Origin: Deltaproteobacteria bacterium
GTDB lineage: Bacteria; Myxococcota_A; Polyangia; Polyangiales; Ga0077539
Assembly: GCA_947494865.1 (NCBI GenBank)
Contig: CANMAT010000348.1
Location: 1 to 5,347 of the forward strand
Direction of reading: 5' to 3'
Length of the DNA stretch: 5,347 bases
In this document: piece by piece, positions 1-5,347 of the stretch
Layout of the letters: every line of letters begins with the position of its first letter
Position numbering within the stretch: the first letter of the stretch is position 1
Translations under genes and position numbers: made by a program
Notes under the pieces: generated by a model
What the model was told of the DNA's origin: nothing
Databases searched by the model: none
What the model saw: the letters and a program-made list of their open reading frames with translations, nothing else

Positions 1-73
1 CTCGCGCCTCTGCGACCCTCGGCGCTCGACACGCGCGGGCCTCGCGCCGATGCTCGCCCGCTGGAGGCACCTC
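1..73 (+). other. Leader before the membrane-protein gene; no gene assigned
   Basis: This stretch holds no gene I can support. The frame of the downstream membrane protein is open back to the window edge, and an earlier ATG lies at 50, but neither has a good ribosome site. Another frame ends in a TGA at 75-77 and would give an ATGA overlap with the start at 74. The residues it encodes are undistinguished and its third codon positions are less GC-rich than those of the real genes, so an upstream gene ending here is possible but unproven. Confidence 0.4.
63..67 (+). promoter_or_regulatory. Ribosome binding site GGAGG deciding the start at 74
   Basis: A perfect GGAGG lies six bases before the ATG at 74. 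It favours that start over the in-frame ATG at 50, and the protein then begins with a credible signal or anchor segment (MRRW, then a hydrophobic run, then NALAAF). Confidence 0.75.
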
Positions 74-1030
74 ATGAGGCGTTGGATCCGCGCGCTCGCT
101 CCCTGCGCCCTCGTGGCGTCGATGAACGCCCTCGCCGCGTTTCCCGAGGGGCCGCCCAACCTCTTGCGCCTGGGCGTGCGCGCTTCGCAGCCCTACAGCT
201 ACGCCGTGCTCGCCGCGGCGGCGATCGGCGCCGCGCTCCTCGGGCTGGCGCGCGCGCGGGCGCTGCGCCCGTGGGCGGTGCTCGTGCCGCTGCTCCCCGT
301 CGCGAGCGCCGCGGCGGGTATGGCCGCGATGCTCTACCGCACGCAGTCGGCCGCGCTCGACGCGATCGCGCCCGTGTGGCCGATCTCGTCGGCCGGGTGG
401 GCGCGCGAGGTCTTCGCCGAGGCGGGCGCGCTGCGGGCCCTCGGGGCCTTCGAGGGCCTCACGCTCGCGCTGGCGCTCGTCGCGTCGCTCGCGCCCGCGT
501 GGTGGCCCCGCGAGGGCGTGCGACGCGCGCCGGCCGTGCTCGCGGCCCTCACGCTCGCGCTGACGACCACGGTGATGTGCGACACGCTGCTGGTGCTGCG
601 GCACGCCGACAAGGTGAGCCCCATCGTGTTCATGCCCGCGCTCTTCGCGCTGCTCGCGCCGCCGCTCATGGCCCTCACGCTGCGCGCGCCCACGGCGGAG
701 CCTGCCTCGAGCGAGGCCTCGACGCCGTACCGCGCGCCGCCCGAGGTCGCCCCCGCGGAGCGCGCGCTCGACGCGCCGTCGGTGGCCCTCATGGCCGCGC
801 TGCTGACCCCGTGGATCGCCTACGAGTCGCTCCGCGGCGCCGTCGCGATCGCGGGCACCAGCCACTTCGCCTGGAGCAACTTCGAGCTCGACACGTACGC
901 CGTCGGGCAGGTTCGCGAGACGCTCCTCGCCCTCGCCACGCGCTGGCGCTGGTACATGCTCCCCTTCGGCGTCGCGTCGGCGCTCGTCGCGCTCGCCCGC
1001 GGCGCCGACCGTCGCGCGGTGCGCGCGTGA
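74..1030 (+). CDS. Polytopic membrane protein of unknown function (N-terminal part of an interrupted frame)
   Basis: I do not recognise the family. From the ATG at 74 the product is 318 residues. The N-terminus looks like a signal or anchor segment: Arg 2-3, a hydrophobic stretch at about 7-21, and a possible AxA-type cleavage site near 20-22. Hydrophobic, probably membrane-spanning segments follow at about 41-60, 66-88, 127-143, 152-175, 183-203, 236-260 (weaker) and 293-309. Between the fifth and sixth lies a Pro/Ala/Glu-rich loop (about 205-234). The protein ends in a short Arg-rich stretch (RGADRRAVRA) right after a membrane segment, at a TGA. The frame continues as coding-like sequence beyond that TGA, including another hydrophobic segment, so this is probably the front part of a longer protein. 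It is inferred to sit in the inner membrane. The function is unknown. Confidence 0.75.
   Translation: MRRWIRALAPCALVASMNALAAFPEGPPNLLRLGVRASQPYSYAVLAAAAIGAALLGLARARALRPWAVLVPLLPVASAAAGMAAMLYRTQSAALDAIAPVWPISSAGWAREVFAEAGALRALGAFEGLTLALALVASLAPAWWPREGVRRAPAVLAALTLALTTTVMCDTLLVLRHADKVSPIVFMPALFALLAPPLMALTLRAPTAEPASSEASTPYRAPPEVAPAERALDAPSVALMAALLTPWIAYESLRGAVAIAGTSHFAWSNFELDTYAVGQVRETLLALATRWRWYMLPFGVASALVALARGADRRAVRA
1028..1030 (+). other. In-frame TGA splitting one coding frame
   Basis: The frames on either side of this TGA are the same, and both have almost exclusively G or C in third codon position. No ATG, GTG or TTG occurs in this frame between 1031 and 1360. The stop is one base from CGA (Arg) or TGG (Trp). 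It could be a real nonsense mutation, a sequencing error, or a recoded codon. The first two are the more economical readings. Confidence 0.75.
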
Positions 1031-1714
1031 GCCGTCGGCGCGCTGCTCGTCGTCGCGGGCGACAGCCTCGCGATCGCGCGCCAGGCGTCCCTCAAGCACG
1101 CCGTCGACGCGAAGGCGCCGCACAGCACGTGGCTGTGGTCGCCGGGCGCCGCGTGGCTCGACCGCGCGCCCGACCCCGCCGCGCAGCCGCGCGAAGAGCT
1201 TCGGTGGAGAGCCTCGGGCGCCGTCGAGGCCGTCGCTCCCGCGGAGCGCTCGGGCGACTGGCGCGTCGGGCCGCTCGTTCACCTCGACGACCTCTCGGGC
1301 TACCGGTGGGAGTCGCACCTGCGGCGCTGGCGCGCCTCATCGCAGGGCGACGCGCTCACCGTGTTCAGCCGCTGCGCGCGCGGCCACGACCCGTGGCTCG
1401 ACGACTCGCGCCACGAGGTGTCGCCCGCCGAGTCGCGCGGCATCACCGCGTGCCACATCGTCGTCGAGGTGGCCCGCGAACCCGTCGACCTCGTCGACCC
1501 ATCGGGCAGCGTGGTGCGCGTGACGGACGAGTGGAGCGCGAGCGTGGGCGGCCTCGCCGTCGACCTGCACGCGTGGCGCGCGAGCGGCACCACCGTCTGG
1601 GTGGTGCCCGACGGAGACTTCGTGCCGGGCGCCACGGTGGCGCGCGCCGCCAACCGCCTGCGCGACGGCCGCACGCGCGTGCTCCTCGGGTGGACGAACC
1701 GCGCGCACCCGTGA
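1031..1714 (+). pseudogene. C-terminal part of the interrupted membrane protein (227 codons after the TGA)
   Basis: This continues the frame of the preceding gene. It opens with a hydrophobic segment (AVGALLVVAGDSLAIA), then a Trp-rich region (STWLWSPGAAW, YRWESHLRRW), and ends in a compact domain with two Cys (SRCARG, ITACHI) and alternating hydrophobic residues suggestive of beta strands. The first possible start in frame is a GTG at 1361, which would give only 117 residues and drop the well-coded 330 bases before it. The last stretch (TTVWVVPDGDF, then an ATVARAANRL helix, then RTRVLLGWT) loosely resembles the C-terminal fold of ExbD/TolR proteins. That is a resemblance only. It probably represents the soluble, extracytoplasmic end of the same protein. 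If the TGA is an error or is decoded, this is not a pseudogene. Confidence 0.65.
1042..1066 (+). other. Possible hairpin 11 bases after the in-frame TGA
   Basis: Bases 1042-1045 (GCTG) pair with 1063-1066 (CAGC), and 1047-1051 (TCGTC) pair with 1058-1062 (GGCGA, one G-U wobble), with C1046 bulged and a six-base loop GTCGCG at 1052-1057. The loop starts 21 bases after the TGA, about where bacterial selenocysteine-insertion hairpins sit, and its first base is G. Stems of this size arise easily by chance in such GC-rich coding DNA, so no function is assigned. Confidence 0.25.
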
Positions 1715-1749
1715 AGATCGCGCCGCGCTGTGGTTGCATCCTCGGCGCA

Positions 1750-2661
1750 ATGAGCGAAGCCCTCCCGCAGCACCTGCACTCGGCCGCATACTTCGGCGAG
1801 CAGCGCGACTTCTGGTGGAACCACGACTACGTCGCGCTCCTCGCGCGGCGCCTCGCGCTCGACGCCGTCATCGACGCGCTCGACGTGGGCTGCGGCGTCG
1901 GCCACTGGGGGCGCGTGCTGCTCCCGCACATGCCCCGCGCGACGCTCATCGGCGTCGACCGCGAGCGCGCCTGGGTCGCCGAGGCCGCCGCCCGCGCCGC
2001 GCCCTTCGCCCCGCGCGCCACATACCGCGTCGGCGACGCGAGCGCGCTCCCCTTCGACGACGCCAGCTTCGACCTCGTCACGTGCCAGACGGTGCTCATT
2101 CACGTGCCCGACGTGCCCGCCGTGCTGCGCGAGATGATGCGCGTGCTGCGGCCCGGCGGTCTGCTCCTCGCGGCCGAGCCCAACAACCTCGCCGACGCCA
2201 TGAACGTCGGCAGCGCGCGGCACCTCGCGCCCGTCGACGATCGCCTCGCCGTCGTGCGCCTCCAGATGGTGTGCGAGCGCGGCAAGATCGCCCTCGGCGA
2301 GGGCGACAACAGCGTCGGAGAGGTTCTCCCGGGCCTCGTCGCCGCCGCGGGCTTCGCCGAGGTAACGTGCTGGCTCTCGGACCGCGCGCAGATGCTCGTC
2401 GCCCCCTACGCGGCGCCCGACCAGGCCGCCATGCGCGACGACGCGCTCACCCACTACGACAACGGCCACTGCATCTGGAGCCGCGACGACACCCTGCGCT
2501 ACTACCTCGCCGGCGGCGGCCTCGCCGACGGCTTCGAGCGCGCCTGGAGCCTCGCGCGCGACGCGCAGCGCGCCGACGTCGAGGCCCTGCGCGCGGGCAC
2601 CTATCACACCGCCGGCGGCGGCGTGCAGCACGTCGTCGCCGCCCGCCGCCCCCAACGCTGA
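1750..2661 (+). CDS. Class I SAM-dependent methyltransferase (Methyltransf_11 type)
   Basis: The product is a predicted cytosolic enzyme of 303 residues that transfers a methyl group from S-adenosylmethionine; its substrate cannot be told. Motif I, the SAM-binding loop, is LDVGCGVGHWG at 44-54. The acidic residue that usually contacts the ribose is D70 (LIGVD). GDASALPFDDASFDLV at 95-110 is the classic motif around the adenine-binding strand. LIHVPD lies at 116-121 and LRPGGLLLAAEP at 133-144 is motif III. The C-terminal part, after about 150, has no motif I recognise and probably shapes the substrate pocket. The ATG at 1750 has no clear Shine-Dalgarno. An in-frame GTG at 1711 overlaps the upstream stop (GTGA) and would add 13 residues (VKIAPRCGCILGA) by translational coupling. 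The family is certain; the start is open. Confidence 0.9.
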   Translation: MSEALPQHLHSAAYFGEQRDFWWNHDYVALLARRLALDAVIDALDVGCGVGHWGRVLLPHMPRATLIGVDRERAWVAEAAARAAPFAPRATYRVGDASALPFDDASFDLVTCQTVLIHVPDVPAVLREMMRVLRPGGLLLAAEPNNLADAMNVGSARHLAPVDDRLAVVRLQMVCERGKIALGEGDNSVGEVLPGLVAAAGFAEVTCWLSDRAQMLVAPYAAPDQAAMRDDALTHYDNGHCIWSRDDTLRYYLAGGGLADGFERAWSLARDAQRADVEALRAGTYHTAGGGVQHVVAARRPQR

Positions 2662-2702
2662 ACACGCCTCCGCGCCAACAGGAACAACGGTCGCACGCGG
2701 CG
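2662..2702. other. Gap between convergent genes; no clear terminator
   Basis: The methyltransferase and the kinase-like gene run towards each other and are separated by 41 bases. The only inverted repeat seen is short (GCGCC at 2672-2676 with GGCGC at 2699-2703, loop of 22 bases), with no T-run on either side. I do not call it a terminator. Confidence 0.6.
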
Positions 2703-4088
2703 CTACGACCCGCGCGTGAGAAGCACGACAACCGTGACCAACGCGAGCAGCACCGCGACGCCGACCGCGAGGAGGGCGCCGCGGTTGCTGCGCGGCGGCA
2801 CCGCGACGGGCGCTTGCGGATACCCCTGCGGCGCCGCCCCGTAGACCCGCTGCGGCGGCGGCGCGTAGGGCGGCGGCGCAGGCGCGTACACGGGCGGCGC
2901 GTAGGCCTGCGGCGCGTACGCGGGCTGCGGCGGCGGCGCGTCGAACTGCTCCAACATCTGCGTGGGCGGGAGCGCCGTCGGAGCGCCGCGGGGCGGGAGC
3001 TTCGTGGTCGCGCCGAGGAGCTCGTCGGCGGGGCCGCGCGCCGTGGGCTGCGTGACGCCGAAGTCGACCGGCGGGCTCACGAAGGCCACCGCGGGCAGTG
3101 GCACTTCGATGCGCGGCGGGGCCACGATGGGCGCGGCCGCGGGCGCCGCGACGGGTGCGATGGGCGACGGCGCGTCGGCGTCGGCGAAGCGCACCCACGA
3201 GGTGTACTCGGCTGCCACGCCCGCGATGCGCGCGGGGGCCTCCGAGGCGGCGTCGTCGCGCGCGGGGCGGGCGTCGGGCGACCACGCGGCGTCGAGCGCG
3301 TCGCGCAGCGCGGTCACGTCGGCGTAGCGCTGTCGCGGGTCGACGCGCGTCGCGCGGCTCGCGATGGCCATGAGCGCGGCGGGGACGTCTTGCCGACGCT
3401 TCGCGACCGCCGACAGGTTGCCCACGGTGCCCGCGCCGAGGAGGGCGTCGCGGCGGTCGGTGACGGCCTCCAACACCACGGTGCCGAGCGCGAACACGTC
3501 GTCGGCGGCCGTGGCGCGCTCGGGGTCGTCTTCGAGCGAGGGGGCCATGTACTCGGTCGCGCGCGCCACCTTGAGGCGGTCGCCGAACACCGGCGCGAGC
3601 CCGAAATCGATCACGCGCACGTCGAAGCGGCCCGCCACCATCGCGGCCACCAGCGCGCCCGGCATGAGGCCCCCGTGCACGAGGGGAGGCGCCATGCGAT
3701 GGGCGGCCTCGAGGGCCTCGCAGGCGCGGTCGAGGAGGTTCGCCAGCACGCCCGGCGCGAGCAGGTGACGGCCCGTGCGCGCTTGCGCGAAGCCCTTCGC
3801 GAGAGACACCCCCGCGAAGAACTCGTGCACGAGGTACGGGCGCCCGTCGCACACGCCGTGGCGCAGCGTCGCGAGAACACCGCGGTGACGCGCCGCAGAG
3901 AGCGCGCGCCCGAGGTCGTTGAAGCGTGCGGTGGAGGCGCCGAGCGGGGGCAGGAGCTTGACGATCACCGTCGCGCCGTCGCGGTCGCGCGCGCGCCACG
4001 ACTCGCCGACGCCGAAGTCGTCGAGGGGGGCCTCGAGGTGATAACGCCCGTCGAAGAGGGCGCCGGGGCGGAGCGTAGGGTCAGACAT
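2703..4088 (-). CDS. Membrane-anchored serine/threonine kinase-like protein, probable pseudokinase
   Basis: The product has 461 residues. A bacterial Hanks-type kinase fold spans about 13-268, a low-complexity linker 269-436, and one membrane helix 437-457 is followed by only a few residues, so the kinase domain should face the cytoplasm. Kept features are the beta-3 Lys (VIVK, K44), DFG (161-163), the alpha-F motif DDVFALG (196-202) and the alpha-I Arg (DPRQR, R254). Lost features are the catalytic loop, which reads HGGLMPGA (138-145) so that the catalytic Asp and metal-binding Asn are absent; the alpha-C Glu, which aligns to L59; the Gly-rich loop, which is degenerate (DDFGVGES); and APE, which reads APS (182-184). 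Phosphotransfer is therefore unlikely, and a scaffold or sensing role is inferred. It is the last gene of the spike cassette, 12 bases behind the DUF4150 gene. Kinases such as PpkA regulate T6SS elsewhere, but orthology is not claimed. Confidence 0.88.
   Translation of the reverse strand: MSDPTLRPGALFDGRYHLEAPLDDFGVGESWRARDRDGATVIVKLLPPLGASTARFNDLGRALSAARHRGVLATLRHGVCDGRPYLVHEFFAGVSLAKGFAQARTGRHLLAPGVLANLLDRACEALEAAHRMAPPLVHGGLMPGALVAAMVAGRFDVRVIDFGLAPVFGDRLKVARATEYMAPSLEDDPERATAADDVFALGTVVLEAVTDRRDALLGAGTVGNLSAVAKRRQDVPAALMAIASRATRVDPRQRYADVTALRDALDAAWSPDARPARDDAASEAPARIAGVAAEYTSWVRFADADAPSPIAPVAAPAAAPIVAPPRIEVPLPAVAFVSPPVDFGVTQPTARGPADELLGATTKLPPRGAPTALPPTQMLEQFDAPPPQPAYAPQAYAPPVYAPAPPPYAPPPQRVYGAAPQGYPQAPVAVPPRSNRGALLAVGVAVLLALVTVVVLLTRGS
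2860..2918 (-). repeat. Four YAP repeats in the Pro/Tyr-rich linker
   Basis: GGCGCGTA occurs on the + strand at 2860, 2881, 2896 and 2911, each encoding Tyr-Ala-Pro on the - strand (YAP at residues 391, 396, 401 and 408 of the kinase-like protein). The flanking residues 385-420 are mostly Pro, Tyr, Ala and Gln. The spacing is 5-7 codons, so this is a protein-level low-complexity repeat and not a mobile or regulatory DNA repeat. Confidence 0.7.
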
Positions 4089-4093
4089 CGAGA

Positions 4094-4101
4094 CCTCTTC
4101 T
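4094..4101 (-). promoter_or_regulatory. Ribosome binding site of the kinase-like gene
   Basis: On the - strand, AGAAGAGG lies five bases before the ATG at 4088. Its first A is the last base of the DUF4150 stop codon, so the two genes are tightly linked and probably translationally coupled. Confidence 0.65.
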
Positions 4102-4490
4102 CACTTCGCCAGGAGCATCACCTTGAGCTGGCTCGGCGCGATCGCGACGCCCAGCGCGTTCACCCCGTTCTGGAGCGACTGCGAGGTCATCTTCGTGGCC
4201 GGGAGCGCGCAGAGGAGCACCGTGGTCGAGCCCGTGAGGGCCGTCGTGGGCCCCATCACGATGCCCGACACGACGCCGCCCATCGCGCCGGCCGCGTCGC
4301 CCACGGTGAGCGGAACGTGCGTGCCGAAGTTGTGCGCGGGCGTGCCGTCGAGCAGCACCTTCACGCAGAACGGGACCCCCATGGGCTCGTTCGAGAGGTT
4401 CACCAGCGGCGCGGGGATGCCCAGCGGCGGCACCTTGACCACGTCGGGCGCCGCGAGCGAGAGGCCGCCTTCCGAGCTGTTTCCGAACAT
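4101..4490 (-). CDS. DUF4150 / PAAR-like domain protein
   Basis: The product has 129 residues and is made of one domain. PAAR proteins form the sharp cone at the end of the VgrG spike in type VI secretion and can carry effectors. DUF4150 members are the PAAR-like branch, usually encoded next to VgrG-linked accessory genes. Marks seen are the short N-terminus MFGNSSEGGLSLAAPDV, the Pro-rich PPLGIPAP (21-28), DGTPAHN (48-54), VGDAAGAMGGVVSG (63-76), a GSTTVLLCALPATK strand pair (87-100), the QN (107-108) and the terminal APSQLKVML (118-126). There is no C-terminal extension, so no fused toxin. A ribosome site (GGGAGA, about 4497-4502) precedes the ATG at 4490. The gene lies 15 bases after DUF3540. 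The family call is firm; the role in a spike is inferred from the family. Confidence 0.88.
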   Translation of the reverse strand: MFGNSSEGGLSLAAPDVVKVPPLGIPAPLVNLSNEPMGVPFCVKVLLDGTPAHNFGTHVPLTVGDAAGAMGGVVSGIVMGPTTALTGSTTVLLCALPATKMTSQSLQNGVNALGVAIAPSQLKVMLLAK

Positions 4491-4496
4491 CGCGTC

Positions 4497-4504
4497 TCTC
4501 CCTC
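4497..4504 (-). promoter_or_regulatory. Ribosome binding site of the DUF4150 gene
   Basis: On the - strand, GAGGGAGA ends six bases before the ATG at 4490, in the 15-base gap after the DUF3540 stop. Confidence 0.6.
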
Positions 4505-4505
4505 G

Positions 4506-5153
4506 TCAGCCGATGTGAACCTGCGCCCCGTCGACCTTCACGAGCTCGTCGGCGGTGATCGCCGCGCCGCGCCCGTGCAACGACAGGAGCGAGCGCGCCA
4601 CGTAGTCGATGCGCCCCGCGCGCAGCTCTTCGAAGTCTTCGACGAAGCGCAGCACGCGCTTCACGCGCTGGGTCACCCGGTCGACCGTCTGGTCGATGGC
4701 CCCAGCGGCCACGCGCACCTTCGCCACGTCGACCTCGACCGCGCCGCCCAGGAGCGAGAGGCGCTCGATCGAGAGCGTCCCCTCGGGCGCGTGCACCGCC
4801 ACCGCGGAGGCTACCACCGAGACCGTCGCGCCCGACGCCACGTCGACGCCCTCGCGCGCGGCCACCGCGAGGCGCCCGCTCGGGAGCCTGAGCTCCACGT
4901 CGCCGTCGAGCTCGAGCCGCGCGGCCGTCGACGCGTCGCGCTCGAGCACCGTGAGCACCCAGCACCCGCGCTGCGAGCTCGCCACGAGCACGGTGTCGCC
5001 CGCCGCAGGCACCAGCAGGCACCCCGCCGCGCGCCGCGCGCGCCGCCGCCCCGACGCGCTCTCGACCGCGTACTCGGCGCCCTCGACGGCGGTCACCGTG
5101 GCGGTCTCCTGCCAGGCCGCGTCGTCGCCGTTCCATTTCGCTGCCATGTTCAT
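4506..5153 (-). CDS. DUF3540 domain protein, T6SS-associated
   Basis: The product has 215 residues. The N-terminal half is a small beta domain: RAAGCLLVPAAGDTVLVAS (41-59) and GCWVLTVLERD (63-73) match the typical DUF3540 opening, in which a conserved Cys-Leu-Leu-x-Pro is followed by Gly-Asp-x-Val-Leu. Then come beta-rich repeats with alternating hydrophobics (about 79-150), a helix-rich stretch (VDRVTQRVKRVLRFVEDFEELRAG, 157-180), and the family's signature end, ITADELVKVDGAQVHIG, at 199-215. That end resembles the beta-helix tail of VgrG-like spike proteins. DUF3540 genes are known mainly from T6SS cargo cassettes beside DUF2169, pentapeptide and DUF4150 genes; their molecular job is not settled. 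The ATG at 5153 has GGAG eight bases upstream. A second ATG two codons later is possible. Confidence 0.88.
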   Translation of the reverse strand: MNMAAKWNGDDAAWQETATVTAVEGAEYAVESASGRRRARRAAGCLLVPAAGDTVLVASSQRGCWVLTVLERDASTAARLELDGDVELRLPSGRLAVAAREGVDVASGATVSVVASAVAVHAPEGTLSIERLSLLGGAVEVDVAKVRVAAGAIDQTVDRVTQRVKRVLRFVEDFEELRAGRIDYVARSLLSLHGRGAAITADELVKVDGAQVHIG

Positions 5154-5161
5154 CGGGGATG

Positions 5162-5165
5162 CTCC
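5162..5165 (-). promoter_or_regulatory. Ribosome binding site of the DUF3540 gene
   Basis: On the - strand, GGAG lies eight bases before the ATG at 5153, within the 33-base gap after the pentapeptide gene's stop. Confidence 0.6.
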
Positions 5166-5186
5166 GTGTGAGGGTGTCGGTGAGGG

Positions 5187-5347
5187 TCAGCGCTGGCGCT
5201 CGGCCGCGGCGAGCTCGGGGTCGTCGCCGAGGGCGTCCGAGGCTACGTCGACGGCGCTGTCACGCGAGGCGCCGTGGAGCCGCGCGCGTGTCATCGTTGC
5301 GCCCGTGAAGCGCGCGTCGGCGAGGTCGGCGTGGGAGAGGTCGGCGA
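5187..5347 (-). CDS. Pentapeptide-repeat protein, C-terminal end (cut by the window edge)
   Basis: Only the last 52 codons are inside the window; the gene runs in from the right. The visible part starts with about five pentapeptide repeats of the A(D/N)LXX type (ADLSH, ADLAD, ARFTG, ATMTR, ARLHG), which stack into a right-handed four-sided beta-helix. It ends in an acidic, probably helical tail (SRDSAVDVASDALGDDPELAAAERQR is split here as SRDSAVDVASDALG and DDPELAAAERQR) before a TGA at 5187-5189. Such proteins, sometimes fused to DUF2169, commonly stand just before DUF3540 and DUF4150 genes in T6SS cassettes, which fits the order here. Whether DUF2169 lies upstream cannot be seen. Confidence 0.82.
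   Translation of the reverse strand, partial: ADLSHADLADARFTGATMTRARLHGASRDSAVDVASDALGDDPELAAAERQR

Noticed and set aside
50..52. ATG at 50 as start of the membrane protein
   Set aside because: It has no ribosome site, while the ATG at 74 has GGAGG six bases upstream and gives a proper N-terminal signal or anchor segment.
1027..1029. GTG at 1027 overlapping the TGA as the start of a second, coupled gene
   Set aside because: The GTGA overlap looks attractive, but that frame encodes Arg-rich shadow sequence; the coding-like frame after the TGA is the one that already contains the TGA.
82..1749. Long + strand open frame running into the methyltransferase from 82
   Set aside because: Before 1711 it encodes Arg/Ala/Pro-rich sequence with no domain and poor third-position bias. 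It is a shadow of the membrane-protein frame; only the part from 1711 or 1750 is real.
2672..2703. Inverted repeat GCGCC/GGCGC as a bidirectional terminator
   Set aside because: The stem is only five pairs with a 22-base loop and no T-run, which is expected by chance here.
1300..3999. Long - strand open frame of about 899 codons
   Set aside because: It runs antisense to the methyltransferase and out of frame across the kinase-like gene, and its product is Arg-rich low-complexity sequence. It is open because stop codons are rare at this GC content.
4081..5136. - strand open frame overlapping the DUF3540 and DUF4150 genes
   Set aside because: It is an Arg/Gly-rich shadow in another frame of two genes with clear family matches.
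1734..5171. Very long + strand open frame of about 1145 codons
   Set aside because: It crosses the methyltransferase out of frame and four - strand genes antisense, and the product is Arg/His-rich with no domain.

Overview
This is a very GC-rich window. Nearly every codon in the real genes ends in G or C, which keeps long open frames running in several registers, so most long ORFs on either strand are shadows. Codon use, many Ala/Arg/Pro-rich proteins, a serine/threonine-kinase-like protein with a Pro-rich linker, and a DUF3540/PAAR-like cassette suggest a Myxococcota-type bacterium (Polyangia-like). This is inferred from style and not from a marker gene.

Left half, + strand: a polytopic membrane protein starts at 74, directly behind a GGAGG ribosome site, and stops at a TGA at 1028-1030. 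The same frame stays open and codes convincingly for another 227 codons, to 1712-1714, with no usable start codon in its first 330 bases. The simplest reading is one membrane protein of about 546 codons broken by an in-frame stop. A class I SAM-dependent methyltransferase follows, starting at 1750 or possibly at a GTG at 1711 that overlaps the upstream stop.

Right half, - strand, read from right to left: the C-terminal end of a pentapeptide-repeat protein (cut by the window edge), a DUF3540 protein, a DUF4150/PAAR-like protein, and a kinase-like protein with a Pro/Tyr-rich linker and a C-terminal membrane anchor. Gaps are 33, 15 and 12 bases, and each complete gene has a purine-rich ribosome site, so this looks like one operon. 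Pentapeptide, DUF3540 and DUF4150 genes commonly travel together in type VI secretion (T6SS) spike and cargo cassettes.

The last gene is the most interesting. Its kinase fold is recognisable and it keeps the beta-3 Lys and DFG, but the catalytic loop reads HGGLMPGA in place of HRDLKPxN, the alpha-C Glu is absent, and APE reads APS. It is best read as a membrane-anchored pseudokinase linked to a T6SS-like spike cassette. The two strands converge in a 41-base gap at 2662-2702 with no strong terminator. No RNA genes, CRISPR arrays, insertion sequences or attachment sites were seen.
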